Positions 23,301 to 33,027 are shown, counted from the stretch's first letter. The stretch is 64,000 nt of DNA from Hyposmocoma kahamanoa (GCF_003589595.1 NW_020653200.1:3177507-3241506), one strand, 5' to 3'. A program made the numbers and translations. The notes: generated by a model not told the origin, from the sequence alone.

Positions 23301-26300
23301 AACCTATATTTTTAAAGTTTTATATAAATTTTAATAATCTTTCACGGGAACTGAGTAAGTAATTCGTTTCTGATCGATTCTGAAAAAATACACTTTTTGA
23401 GTTAACACACTATTGTATTAACAAATGCGATATGTTTGTTTCAAAATGAACGACAAACCAGATAATCTATTAGAAATCCGTACCTGAAGACATCCTGGAT
23501 ATTTCTTCATCGTATTCGGAGTCGAGTGCGCAGAGTTCTCCGAGGATGGCGTCCAGGTCGGCGTCCTGAGTCTCCTCGAGGTTGGCCATTGAGAATCGAT
23601 ACGTATCGATCCTCGGTGCTACGATCTCAAGTGGTCTCAGAGCCGTTGTCGCCTCGCTAGGTGCATTCAGCCCCTGAAATCAGAAAAATCAGTCTATTAC
23701 AATGTTATAATTTAAGTAAACAATTGCATAGTTCTCTTTGTGAGATATTTAATGATATGAACCTTATATATTACACTAGACAACATTATGTTATAAGACG
23801 TCAGTTCAAAATGTAATATAGGCGTGAATAATTCACGCAGGCACCCTTTAATGATCCCCAGGAAACTAATCTTATGCCATAAAAGTGGCAGGACATGTTG
23901 AATATGAATGAGGGGCCTTGTATGCCCAGGAATTAATTATCCCCGCTTAAATAAGTGTAGGTAACTAAGAATTTTAGTGACATCTAAAAACAACTGGGAC
24001 CATTGTGTTAGAACAATGAACTTCGTCGTTAAAACATAAACAATTTTATTGAATTAATTTTAATGGTTTCGAACGAACACATAATTTCTGTAATAAGTGA
24101 TTGCTCTTTCATTGGAGTCAATTTCTTGTTTAAAAACTATGTTTATTTTGATTGTGTTTTCAATTAACAGAGTTGCGTGCTTGTAAAAAGTAGTCCGGGA
24201 GCGTGACAGACACATCCATGATAGGGCTCTGTACATAAATTGTTGCCGTAACGTAAATCAGTTTACCCATATTTCATCTGTATTCTGTTTGCAATAAGAG
24301 CTTCTTTAAGTAATTTCACACTAAGTGTCGTTGCTATAAAAACCGGTATAATTTGTGTTTTATTGTAACAATTTATATTTTGGATTTGCAACGGTAGTAT
24401 AAGATTTAAGGGCGGGAAATTTATTGTATTGATGGACTAATTCCAATTTCCAATTTTTTTTGGTCAACGATCATGACGGTAGATGCACGAATGAGCGAGT
24501 AGAATGGCTGGGACTTATAGACAGATATTACAAAACTAAAGGATTCCGGGTTTGTATAAAGGAACCCCAAAGACCGTCGCAATAAAAACAATTTTGTTTT
24601 TGGAAAAATTTTTTCGCGTATTTTCTGTAATATCGTTCTACAATTAAAATTATTGTTAAAGAAATAATGAAAATTTTATTTATTTAATCTCAACTCATGG
24701 GATCATGGGACCCGCTACCTATAAACAAAATGTGTAATAATAGCAAGAAATGTTAATACTCAAAATGTCCAAAGTAATTGGAGGTTTCAGTATTTTGACG
24801 TAACGATAATAGACGTACCATCGTCGGTGACATATCCAATGTTAGACCTGTTGGTTTACTGTCTTTTGTAGATATATAATTATTTCTAGACTTTCCACTG
24901 GATAGGCGAAAACTTCTATTGAGATTGTACAGGAATCCCCCACGATGCCTCTTGCTCAACTCAATCAGATGTACATCCATCATTCCGTTTACATTGCTAC
25001 TGCTGATGAGTCATATCATAAGACATGAACTATTATTCACACTATTTGCTAAATATGTCAAAAGACCGGCATTCGACGGGCATGCGTCGCCTGCATCATT
25101 TTGTAAGGTAAAGGTTTAGATATTACAATTTAGTGCACAAATCGAAAACACGCCGAAATTAATCGTATTCAAATGCTTCGTCCGAAGACAGCGCCAAAAA
25201 ACTACGTTGTTGACACACAGACCGTCCCGACAACTCACTTTTATACAAATTTGGAATTTTGAAATAACTTTAATACAACGTCACAACTGTATCACAATAT
25301 TAATAATACAGAACAAAGAAATCAGGCGGCGCCAATCTGAGGAACGCGTATAGCAAGCGCTGGCTCGAACACAACTACGAGTGTACGGGTAGTAGTGTTA
25401 CAAAACGAGCCATGAGCCCAAAGCGGTGCCGCTTACAGGCTACAGAGCAGGGGGGGCAAGTAGACAAGCGGCAAGCGGTGACTGTTTTGTGCACGTGTGC
25501 GCGACCCGTTCTGTTTGATTCCAGACAGCCAAGTAGGATTTCGGTGGTGTGTGTGCAGCGACTACTCCCCTCGCGACTTCGCTCCGTACCCCTGCCTTCG
25601 CCGCGCGCTGCTTTCGTTGTGTGCCTTGCCATAGTAAACGCAATCACGCCCCCGCTCTCCACGCACACTGGCGCAGAGTTGGTGTGCCTTACCGTGCCAA
25701 CATTGAGCTCGTTACTATACAAAATCATCCCCTTTCAAAAGAAAACCAACTAAATATTTGGGGTGGCATTAGCGGAATATGACTCAGAGGTCTTTGACAC
25801 AATTCTCAAAATTTATGAAAATGTTCTAATTTCGTCTTGGCAACAAAACATTGACAACAAATTATGTAGATATTTTTTGTTAGGGATACAATAAAAATCG
25901 ATTTCTTTCGAGGAGGCAAACACAAAGTCTATATTACGAAACAATGTCGTGGCGGTCTTTTCGCTAACATTGATTTTAAGCTAGTAGTAAGTATACCTAC
26001 TGCAAAGCTTTTACTTAAAAGACTTTCAATCAGTTAAATAATTCTAGTGTTTGTTTGTTGATATGACCTACATTCCTCGAAGACATAATCCTACTTTCTC
26101 ATCATTCCCATCGGGCCTCACCTTGTGTATATTGTAGGTAGTTGATAGGCATTATGACGATTCACGTAGGTATTCAGTAGAAATAATAATCTCTGATGTA
26201 TATTACGTATACCTTACTACTTATAAACATAATTCAATAAATATTTATATACAAATAACGATTGTGTAACCTACTTTTTAATTTTTTTTAAATCTACAGA

Positions 26301-29300
26301 ATAGATTTATGTTTACGGCCAGCTGCCATAAGCTCGGGGAGTTGTAGAGACTGAATATACATAATATGTATACCTAACTCTCATACACGGATTGGTAATC
26401 ATCGTTTCTAAGTTAAATTATATGTAAGTATATCAAACAGTATAAGAAGTTTTAAAAAAGCTTATTAATATTTGAATACTAACGGTAGTAATAATATATT
26501 TAAAAGTTGCTGAATTTTAAACTATATTATGAGTAAAAAAAATTCCAGATAATCACTTCCGGCGTCAATGAAACTGAATATACGACTCCACCGAATCCGG
26601 CCGCAAAGCACGAATAAAGATGGACAAATAAGGGCAACAGGTGGTACTCGGGCGCACCTGCGCCCGCGCTGCCGGCCGGCACAACGCTAGGCCAATCTGC
26701 GGACTGCCAGATGTGCGGGATCACATTGTTGATTTTGTGCTGGCAGTAAAACTACTTTCCAGTTTTATGCGCTTCATTATACATACATTTCGGCTTCGCA
26801 AGAACAGTACCTACTTGTTGATTTTGACATACAACATTATCAATTTTCAATAAATACACTCACATAAGTTTCTAACATCAACAAAGGTTGAATGATCGTC
26901 AGGGATCTTTCAAATTGTGTATACAAAATATAATATTTATAATTTAATTTGAAATTTATCATAATCTTTTCGATGAAGGAGAACAACTCTCGGAAAACGT
27001 GTGAAGTCCCCAACCCGCATTGGGCCAGAGCCAGGTAAACCCTTGCCTGAGAGCAGACACGTGCCCAGTAGTGGGACATATAAACGGGTAGATGATGATG
27101 ATGAAATATAATTACAAAATAATATCACATTACAATATTATTTACAAAATAATAAAACCGCGAAGATACGATTACGTTTCATGTGACCAATACACTACAT
27201 AACATCTTTTATCATAATAATTTTTGGTATTTGATAACTATAATGTGACCAAGGATATTCTGAGTGGCACATAAATGTAAGCATATAAACAATATAATAA
27301 TGAGTAAACATTCGACCAAACAGTCTTCGATTACACATTAAAAAAAACCTTACACGCTGTCTATTTCCCGCAACTACGACAATTTGGACAGTATAATTAT
27401 TTTAATTTCAAAAATTGTCAGAATAATATAACTAACACGTGAATAATGCATGTAATCAAAAATTTCCTAAACAACTAGCTGAAAGGTACAAGTTTCGCGC
27501 AGTTTATATATTCAATCGCATGTTTAATAATTTGCAACGTCGTTTGTACCAGCCGCAGGCGTGGGCTGCAGGCCATCTGGACACCTGCTCTCTTAAAAAT
27601 AATTATATTGCGGAGACTGAGACTACCCATTAAAATTAAAAGTAATAACTATGAACTATTATAATAACGTGTTCACAAAAAATACGCTTTGAGACTACGA
27701 AACGGCAAAAGTTAGATAGGTAACCTAGTACTAATTTCAAATCAGAATTCATAATTTTCAAAGGGAACATTTGCAACCCACAAGTAAATCGATGCTCATA
27801 CATATTAAAATTAGATTTCCAACCCCTGTAGAGAAAGGCCGAATAGTAACGATAATAGGTATTGCCAAAGTAAAAGGCAAATAACCTTTATTTCGTAAGC
27901 AAGGTACTTTTGAAGTCGTCATATTGATTAAATTCTACTTTTACAACTCTACAATTGAACCTTGAGGGACGCCCATGCTAACGTATTAAGGAAAGCGGGA
28001 ACTGGGATACACTTGGGAGCTTTATGAAATCAATCACACTTCTTGATTGAACTGATCACAGCATTATTACATTGATTGTTTCAAATTGTTGCTACATTTA
28101 ATATGCTTGATAAGCTTAGATGTTTTGAGCCACGTTGTATTTTGTTCAGTGTATAGGAACTTGTAGGGCGAAATACCTATGCACAAACTTTCTTGTTATT
28201 ACTGTAAAGGAAATGCCGTTGACAAATACTCCAATTTAGGGCTTTGTAATCGTAATTCCTCTATGGTTATAGATGCAGTAAGTAGCTTGACATCTGTCGA
28301 TGACTGCAAACGAAGAGACTGCACGTGCTCGCTTCTAATTCCCGACAAGTTTGGATTGGTATGAGTTTTTTTTGGCTGCGCACCCGCCGCCGATGGGTTG
28401 CAGCTGCCGTGCCTCTTTGCACTATATTAAAGAAAACAAAAATTATATATAGCTATGAGGAGTATACAGAGATTTTTACATTCACCAGAAAACCCCGCCT
28501 TTTTAATATCATCAAGGTTATATCAAAAGTAATCGTTTTAACTTAGCTTGTTACATTTGTAACAGTTGTGACATTGTGAGTGCGTTGTTCTGCGTGCTTG
28601 TTACTGTTTGTTTTGTATGTGTAATTGTTTGTTTGTTTTGGTTTATGTTATTTTATTTTTTGATTTTACTATTTATAATATGCTCAATAAAATGTCCTAG
28701 TATAATGCAAAACCATGTAATTGCCCATAAATTTACTAGTGACCACTCGGTACATTTAGAGATGTACTAATTACTGAAAGATCTTAAGTTATATCACAAG
28801 GATAATTTTTCACAGTCGTGTTGGACCCTTTTGCGTAAAGATTTGAAGGTATATTGCCTAATGTAATCTTTCCTGTTCCTCCCAAAGCTAGAGATTCTCC
28901 CTAAGTGTGTTAGGACGGGATGCAATGTCCCAGGACGCGCGCCAGTAGGCCATGCTATTGTACTCCATCAATAAGCGAGCGGTATTTTTGCTTCATACAT
29001 GGCTGTTGTTGAAACCTAAATTAATTGTCTGTTTAGGGGACAATGCCCTGTTGTTATACCCGTAATTTGTGTTTAGATCTTGTTTTTCAATTGTAGTAGG
29101 TTGTCAATTAGTCTCTTATGGATGGAGGGTAGGAATACTTATCGTCTGTTGAGTGTTTTACACATATATGTAAATAGAAAAATATCGGTATTTCTTTTGC
29201 AGTTAATTTAAATTTGTTGGTAATTGGTACCTGTTCTTCCTTACCAACACTAGCAGACTGTTCCTGTTTTCTGCATCATTGTTCGTCAAGTTAAAGGTAT

Positions 29301-30373
29301 ACTTTCACTAGATCTCACCGTTTTGATATACTCCAGTTATATGCATTTTACAAAATGACTAAATTTAAAAGTTTATTCACCGATCGAAGCTACGACGAAC
29401 CGTTTATGTGCAAATTTCGAAATTTTTGCTTAAGCTTGCAATTAATTGTAATAAAATCATGAATCTGTGCTTAATTTTCCGCAAGTACCTACCTTAGTGT
29501 TGAAAGTTATAAGTTATGAAATACCTGTGAAATTAAACATTGGATGGATTGTTTACTAAACAAACAACTAGAACAACAATAGGGACAAATATTAAACAAT
29601 ATACTTGGGTGGAGCACAGTTATAAACTATTGTTTTATTTCTTTGCAAATAATAGTAATTCCGAGAGGCTGGCTGAGAGTACGCAAAACCTGGGTAGCGC
29701 GCATAATATGTTCTTGCGCACCTGTCGCGCCGGCTGCGCGCGCACGCCACACGTGTTCGATCTTAACGTGATCCAGCATCAATCTTCCCTTTTAAAGTTG
29801 TGAGTTTCTTTTTACTTAATTTTTGGTATTAAATTTGGAGTACTAGCCCTTAACCGGAATCGTTATTTTGATCAATGTAACTGGAATTGCGGGTCCATGT
29901 GGACCCTCCAATTAAAAACCTATGTAATTCATAACAAAGTTACAATAAACACTTAAATGGTTTACGAGTATATTAAATCATGTTTTATTAAAATAAAAAT
30001 CAACTTATATTGAGCAATATCTTTAAATGATATTATTTTGAACATAATTTTTTTGGTTCCATTTCAATGATTACGAAATTAAGCGCGCTTTGAAATTAAA
30101 AGGTATTCTGTTGCTGTCGGGTACAAATTGGCCCATGATTCCGGTTAAGGGTTAAAATACGATGCTCTACGATGATTGTATCTAGAGATGATTATTCTTG
30201 TAAATTTATAATTATGAATTGTCGTTAGTATAGAAGCATGTTTTAATGTTACATGGTATAGGTATGTAGGTACTTACAGCTGTGAGCACTGTAAGTTCAC
30301 CCAGCCACTCGTTAAGGAGAGCCTCGGGGTCTTCGGCGGAGGCTCCCGCGCCTGTTTCCTCTACCAGCGCCAT
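16091..30373 (-). CDS. pico: MRL-family adaptor (pico / RIAM / lamellipodin homologue), 13 coding exons
   Basis: MRL proteins link Ras-family GTPases and phosphoinositides at the plasma membrane to Ena/VASP-driven actin assembly and, through talin, to integrins. I joined exons 30278-30373, 23484-23673, 22559-22692, 22268-22357, 21956-22190, 21397-21546, 20941-21162, 20470-20717, 20288-20380, 19021-19133, 18036-18127, 17650-17847 and 16091-17340. Every junction is AG/GT and phase-consistent, giving 1036 residues plus TGA. Order seen: possible talin-binding helix (res. 13-32), acidic/Ser-rich linker with the family-typical DSPDNDSAFSDTVSMLSSES stretch, charged helix (171-195), RA domain (about 195-285), PH domain (about 350-458), Ser-rich linker, LPPPP tracts (696-747), a conserved basic helix (920-941), YENV (985-988) and KKRPPPAPPRR (1007-1017). 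RA directly followed by PH plus proline tracts is diagnostic of MRL proteins. The ATG sits directly on a splice acceptor, so at least one upstream non-coding exon is expected. Exon boundaries are hand predictions. Confidence 0.93.
17650..17847 (-). CDS. pico: pico coding exon 12
   Basis: Sixty-six codons, phase 1 on both sides, acceptor TTTTGCAG, residues 555-620. It holds a conserved-looking IPLTWMTRQLKEMVEKDGE helix, an acidic Gly/Glu run and a basic Ser/Arg tail ending HHSHG. The donor is the weaker G|GTTCGT. It was chosen because it keeps the long frame of the last exon. A GTATTA four bases on would break that frame. Confidence 0.85.
18036..18127 (-). CDS. pico: pico coding exon 11
   Basis: Acceptor TTATACAG, donor ATGG|GTAAGT, phases 2 to 1, residues 524-554 (RHSRASSSSSSGCMSDGGTA...). 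A Ser-rich exon likely to be phosphorylated. Both flanking exons require exactly this phase. Confidence 0.87.
18208..18640. mobile_element. Foldback MITE in a pico intron
   Basis: Starts taggaaatgaaactgttttt and ends with the inverted copy (aaaatagtttcatttccta). The complementary arms extend about 100 or more bases, including aaacaaaccaacgtttcggt and gacctgtaaa segments and an inner palindrome gtaaagtcatcc/ggatgactttac. No ORF of its own. It would form a long hairpin in pico pre-mRNA. A short relative is at 8682-8804. Confidence 0.7.
18790..19012 (+). pseudogene. RTE-like LINE 3' end in a pico intron
   Basis: The plus-strand frame reads RRVLGMSMEGYKRRRGSKK and RWMGCVKDDMDKKGM, then TGESG and PTPPSKG, ending in a gaagaagaag tail. 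This is the 'RGRPKKRWMDCVKEDM ... DR.EW......PT' C-terminus of lepidopteran RTE-like ORFs. Its tail ends eight bases from the splice donor of pico exon 10 on the opposite strand. Confidence 0.7.
19021..19133 (-). CDS. pico: pico coding exon 10: Ser-rich linker
   Basis: Acceptor TTTTTTCGTAG, donor AG|GTGGGT, phases 0 to 2, residues 487-523 (TTDVSSPAQASSSNASVVN). Low complexity and probably disordered. The sequence immediately beyond the donor is the tail of an inserted retroelement on the opposite strand (18790-19012). Confidence 0.85.
19192..19487 (-). repeat. MGLVNL repeat, copy 2 (pico intron)
   Basis: Near full length, minus strand, from agtagggctccttgtgaaag through the agcagtaa, cagatctttgcgatttaaag and ggacaggcgtgtcgcttacc blocks to acttgttcgtcccgtcatga. 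Confidence 0.75.
19796..20034 (-). repeat. tRNA-derived SINE, family B, copy 1 (pico intron)
   Basis: Minus strand. Body with gatggcgctactgcaaaaaa and gtcgttcaagacc, then a tRNA-like part with B-box ggttcgaatc, then aattttttcaaagtgttcaa and tctttgttcactaattataa. A matching copy is at 21585-21815. Confidence 0.65.
20288..20380 (-). CDS. pico: pico coding exon 9: post-PH helix
   Basis: Thirty-one codons in phase 0, acceptor TTTCTTACAG, donor TCG|GTTAGT, residues 456-486. HGRQLLENYRCLVEEL continues the PH C-terminal helix, as in other MRL proteins. Confidence 0.92.
20470..20717 (-). CDS. pico: pico coding exon 8: PH domain core
   Basis: Acceptor GGAACAG, donor AAG|GTACGT, phases 1 to 0, residues 373-455. 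It encodes LYYSPKEKVKTLKELICLA, then NWKKKYKSPTDFCFAIKHP, and the C-terminal PH helix with the invariant Trp (QRTLERWVTAMRIAK). Confidence 0.94.
20941..21162 (-). CDS. pico: pico coding exon 7: RA-PH linker and PH start
   Basis: Seventy-four codons, phase 1 on both sides, residues 299-372. After a GTIFESDRFLGWSSE linker and a Ser/Thr/Pro spacer, the PH domain opens with EGPLYLKSDAKKGWKKYHFV, whose lysines are the expected phosphoinositide contacts. Donor G|GTTAGT. Confidence 0.93.
21397..21546 (-). CDS. pico: pico coding exon 6: RA domain end
   Basis: Acceptor TTTTTTACAG, donor AAAG|GTATGT, phase 1 on both sides, residues 249-298. It encodes ERVYEDHEMLVDNLMLW followed by KNKILFAER, the C-terminal strand and helix of the RA domain, which are strongly conserved in MRL proteins, then the start of the RA-PH linker. 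Confidence 0.94.
21585..21815 (-). repeat. tRNA-derived SINE, family B, copy 2 (pico intron)
   Basis: Same order as the copy at 19796: tagatggcgctacggctaaa, gtcgttaaaaaccagataca, ttcatgaatctggttcgttc, B-box gattcgaatc, ttcaatcttg-type tail and ataattataat end. Confidence 0.65.
21956..22190 (-). CDS. pico: pico coding exon 5: pre-RA helix and RA domain start
   Basis: Acceptor TTCTTCGCAG, donor G|GTGAGT, phases 0 to 1, residues 171-248. It begins with a charged helix (DAVFQQKADKIKLALERM), the coiled segment that packs beside RA in MRL structures. The Ras-association fold follows (KLFIKAFSMDGSSKSLLVDE ... KWAIVEHLPDLHM). The Lys-rich first strand and the KSLLVDE turn are the usual Ras-contact region. 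Confidence 0.94.
22268..22357 (-). CDS. pico: pico coding exon 4
   Basis: Thirty codons in phase 0 on both sides, acceptor TTATTTTCAG, donor AAG|GTATAT, residues 141-170. It completes the DTVSMLSSESSA motif, followed by a Lys-rich segment leading into the pre-RA helix. Confidence 0.9.
22559..22692 (-). CDS. pico: pico coding exon 3
   Basis: Acceptor CTACGTAG, donor ACT|GTTAGT, phases 1 to 0, residues 96-140. It ends in TRTDSPDNDSAFSDT, the start of the Ser-rich motif conserved just N-terminal to the RA domain in MRL proteins, and continues into VSMLSSESSA in the next exon. An open frame runs on past the donor into the intron, but the family motif fixes the GTTAGT donor. Confidence 0.88.
22753..22983 (+). 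repeat. 'AACCGACTTCAAAAAAGGAGGAGG' family repeat, copy 1 (pico intron)
   Basis: Starts aaccgacttcaaaaaaggag and continues ggttctcaattcga, atgtatgttacacgataact, ttgttggaaagagggtacct, tccagctctaagggtggcaa, ending gaggtcggtttttttt. Very common in Lepidoptera. An inverted copy is at 40612. Confidence 0.65.
23484..23673 (-). CDS. pico: pico coding exon 2
   Basis: Acceptor TGATTTCAG, donor GTACGG, phase 0 in and 1 out, encoding residues 33-95. The peptide is acidic (ETQDADLDAILGELCALDSE), a second short Leu-rich acidic helix with an LGEL core like the one in exon 1. RIAM has two N-terminal talin-binding helices, so this could be the second site. That assignment is inference from spacing and pattern. 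Confidence 0.88.
24819..24983 (-). CDS. pico: Candidate alternative first coding exon of pico
   Basis: An open frame begins with two ATG codons (24983, 24980) and runs 55 codons (MMDVHLIELSKRHRGG...LDMSPTM) to a strong ATG|GTACGT donor. It exits in phase 0, exactly as exon 1 at 30278 does, so it would join the exon at 23673 in frame and give ...MSPTM-GLNAPSE.... The peptide is basic and Ser/Arg-rich and lacks the talin-binding helix. A CpG-rich stretch (25330-25730) lies a few hundred bases upstream and could be its promoter. The phase match, donor strength and position inside the large first intron support it. I know of no homologous peptide, and the chance-ORF alternative remains. The reading frame also runs on past the donor to a stop at 24753. 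Confidence 0.5.
25330..25730. promoter_or_regulatory. CpG-rich block, candidate promoter of the short pico isoform
   Basis: About 400 bases that are clearly more GC- and CpG-rich than their surroundings (runs such as ggcggcgcc, cgccgcgcgc). They lie 350-750 bases upstream, on the minus strand, of the candidate alternative first exon at 24983. Open frames on both strands here reflect GC content, not coding. Promoter function is inference; no TATA box or initiator was identified. Confidence 0.3.
26590..26730. other. GC-rich island within pico intron 1
   Basis: A short GC-rich patch (gcgcccgcgctgccggccgg core) in AT-rich intron. On the minus strand it offers a GCAG|GTGCGC splice-donor-like site, so it could be a non-coding first exon or regulatory element. 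No homology recognised. Confidence 0.2.
26930..27105 (+). repeat. Non-LTR retrotransposon 3' tail in pico intron 1
   Basis: Same family as 750-1062: taatttgaaatttatcataa, gtccccaacccgcattgggc, gcccagtagtgggacatata, ending in gatgatgatgatga. Confidence 0.6.
27110..29846. other. Distal pico intron 1, no exon seen
   Basis: AT-rich. A GC-rich patch at 29690-29760 and short ORFs on both strands have no recognisable homology or splice support. Confidence 0.4.
29847..30151. mobile_element. 305-bp MITE in pico intron 1
   Basis: Perfect 15-bp terminal inverted repeats, cccttaaccggaatc at the left and its complement at the right. The right flank is TTAA, the left flank ctag, so a piggyBac-type TTAA duplication is possible but degraded. 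No coding capacity. It lies 126 bases inside the intron after exon 1. Confidence 0.6.
30152..30277 (-). other. pico intron 1, proximal part
   Basis: About 125 bases between the exon 1 donor and an inverted-repeat element. Nothing else is seen. The full intron runs to 23674 (6.6 kb) and holds the candidate alternative first exon, a CpG-rich block, a LINE 3' tail and a MITE. Confidence 0.6.
30278..30373 (-). CDS. pico: pico coding exon 1 (main isoform N-terminus)
   Basis: Thirty-two codons, starting at an ATG that follows a TTTATTTCCAG acceptor directly and ending at a consensus GTAAGT donor, phase 0. Residues EALLNEWLGELTVLTA form an amphipathic helix resembling the N-terminal talin-binding site of RIAM and lamellipodin (family pattern: acidic residues, then hydrophobic..LGE.D.LT). 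This is the exon that would give the isoform its link to talin and integrin. Because the acceptor abuts the ATG, the 5' UTR must lie in an upstream exon I could not locate. Confidence 0.85.
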
Positions 30374-30944
30374 CTGGAAATAAATAATATATTTTTGGTA
30401 CTATGTTACACTATTTTTGTTATTGCTTTACTATATTTCCGATTACTAAGCGCAAAGGGAGTGTCTCGTGTGTAACAAGTACTTGATCGAACCATTTCCG
30501 CATGAGTGATAAGGGGAAAGTAAATGTTTGTTTTTTTCTTGTGTTGGTGTATTGAATTACGTCTTTTTTATCAGGTCACGACCTAAGGTACGTGACGCTT
30601 CATAAAAATATCTATAAACTTTCCTAAAAGGGCCTACAATAAGAAGGTTTTTATTGCAAAGCTATTGCAAGTCGTTGGGGCAAATCGGGCCTTTATAGCA
30701 TTTAGTTTTTGTTAATATGCCTTTTAAACCAGGAAGCAAAATTAGGTTAGTCGTGTTTACGTAATGTTTACGTAAATACATAACAATTTACAAACTTGTC
30801 GTAATAATATTAATCGTAGATAGGGCTCGCCAGTCGTAGTGAATCTGAATTGCAGCAGACGGCAGACTATGAACGGTTTAACAATATGCTTGAGGACAAC
30901 GCAATCTAGCTCCAGCTGGTACCTATGTGTTAGCTACAGAATAT

Positions 30945-31222
30945 GGTAGTAGAGCTCCTTGTGAAAGAGTTCGTCCTGGGAAGTACTGTCACGTTACCTA
31001 TTTCTTCTGCCAAGCAGTAATGTGAGCAACGGCGTTTCGATTTTGAAGGATAAGGGTGCTGATGAAATTAAGTTGATAAGACCCAAGCACATGGGTCTTG
31101 TCAATTTATGTGTCAGATCTTTGCGATTTAAAGCTCCTCGTGGCACTCCAACTGTTTGTGTCGTTTACTACCAGGCGCACGACTTCTTCGTCCCGTCACT
31201 TTGTATTATAAAAAAAGAATAG
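30945..31222 (+). repeat. MGLVNL repeat, copy 3
   Basis: Plus strand, gtagagctccttgtgaaaga to cccgtcactttgtattataa and a short A-run. Missing the gggtgacgggcgcagtggca block. Confidence 0.7.
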
Positions 31223-31394
31223 TGAATAGGTTAAAGTTATACCGTTGATGTCGTAGTATGAACAGGTTATCTAATGAATTAGTTACAATATAAAAATAAC
31301 TATTAAATCGTAAAGTCAGGGTCAAAACAATTCAAGAAAATTATATATAATTGTACATATTGAATCTAGACGTGAATACGTGTCTAGACGTGAA

Positions 31395-31680
31395 TATCTC
31401 TTTATAGGTAAATAAATTCTTTGTGTATTCATTTTAACCATGATCTATGCATAAGAATCTCTTTAAAATCTATTAATTCATATGAAGAACCCATATTCAA
31501 CCACGTGGAACACCATGGGAACACCAGTCTACTCTGGCAAATTTCTGCAAGTGGTAAACAGTAACCCCACACGATTCGCAAATGACTCAGCAATTCAAAC
31601 CCTCCAATCGGAATCGAACCCACACCCTACGACATGAGAGGCAAGAGCGTTATCCCAACTAGTTTACACAATTCCAATTT
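31395..31680 (-). repeat. tRNA-like SINE, family D
   Basis: Minus strand. aactagttgggataacgctc A-box-like and gtgtgggttcgattccgatt B-box, followed by a body ending in an AT-rich stretch. Single copy in the window. Confidence 0.5.
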
Positions 31681-31989
31681 ATGTGTAAATCCATAATATA
31701 ACAACATTGCTTTCTACGCCGCGCTTGATTTGTTCGATAGCGGTAGTTTCTCGAGGGGAAGTTAATAAAACTTCATATTTCGTACGAACAAGTTCTAAAA
31801 CTAACCTCATTTACTGCGAGGCTGTCTAGTAAAAAAGAAATCAAGTATAAATTCACATAACTAATGTTTTATGACACATATCAAAATTGTTTTAGCCATT
31901 GTAATAATTACGGGTACGCAATATTATTTTTATGTATTTTAAAAGTACTAGGAAATTGTCACTAGTAAAAAATCTAATAGTTATGTAAT

Positions 31990-32356
31990 CGCAGGCTCAT
32001 GCAGGAAATTACTGCCACCTTACATATTTCTACCGCCAAGCAGTAACGGTCACATTACTGTGTTCTGTTTGTGAAGGGTCATCTAGGGTAGTACTGCCAC
32101 CTTACCTATTTCTGCCGCCAAGCAGTAATTTCAGCATTACTGTGTTCCAGTTTTGAAGGGTAAAATTGCTGGTGAAATTACAGGCACATGAGACTTGTCA
32201 ACTTATGTCTCAGGGTGATGGGCGCAGTGGCGGTGCCCCCAGATCTTTATGATTTAAAGCTCTGAGTAACACTGCAACTGTTATGGGCTGGCGTGTGGCT
32301 TACTACCAGGCACACGACTTGTTCGTCCCGTCACTTGGTGTTATAGAAAAAAAAGT
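31990..32356 (+). repeat. MGLVNL repeat, copy 4, with internal duplication
   Basis: The 5' block (ctgccaccttac..atttct.ccgccaagcagtaa) occurs twice in tandem (about 32010 and 32095) before a normal 3' half ending cacttggtgttatagaaaaa. Confidence 0.7.
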
Positions 32357-32424
32357 GCAATCGATAAATTTTAATACGTGTGGCGCACTATTAGTTTCCT
32401 GAATGAAAAAGAAAAAATACTATA

Positions 32425-33027
32425 AATGGTCAGAAATGAATTTATTGTTTCCCAAAATATTCTTCGTTAACGTTAATGCACTTTTTCATACGAATGAACC
32501 AATTTTGAATACATTTATACCACTCCTACGTGACAATCTCTGAAACATATTTTTCATACTCTTTGACAGCCTCTTAAAGTGATGAAAATCGTTGACCGCC
32601 TAACTGGTTCTTATTTTTGGAAATAAATAAAAGTCACAAGGTGCCAGGTCGGGACTGTACACGAGATGGCTCGTAAAGTCAACGTAGTTCACCTTCAAAA
32701 ATTCATTTGTCTGTCTGGCCGTGTGAGAACTAGCATTATCGTGGTGCAAGTTGATACGGCGTTTACGGTTACTTTTACGGAGTTTGTCAATAAGTTCCGG
32801 CAAATAAATGATCGTGTACCAATCACTATTCACGTTACAACGATTCTCCAAAGCAACAGTAGCCACGTATCCAGTTTTATTAAAAAAGAAGCAATCATCC
32901 CCTTAGAGGCACTTTGCACACGCGCCATTTTGGTTGGTTTCGGTTCATCTCGAAAGACCCATATGCTCGATTGCTGCTTTGTTTTGGGATCGTAACTATA
33001 AAGGCGTTTGCCATCAGTTCGCGACAT
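32425..33027 (-). pseudogene. mariner transposase relic (3' half)
   Basis: The minus-strand frames read YSYDPKTKQQSSIWVFRDEP, then LHHDNASSHTARQT and VYSPDLAPCDFYLFPKI, then a decayed C-terminus (WYKC-type, 'INVNEEYFGKQ'-like). These are the second and third catalytic-Asp regions of mariner transposase (D34D type). A frameshift near 32850 and stops after 32600 disable it, and the 5' half is absent. Confidence 0.85.

Noticed and set aside
25375..25782. Overlapping ORFs of 67-117 codons on both strands
   Set aside because: GC-rich composition keeps all frames open. No domain or splice support; better read as a CpG-rich regulatory block.
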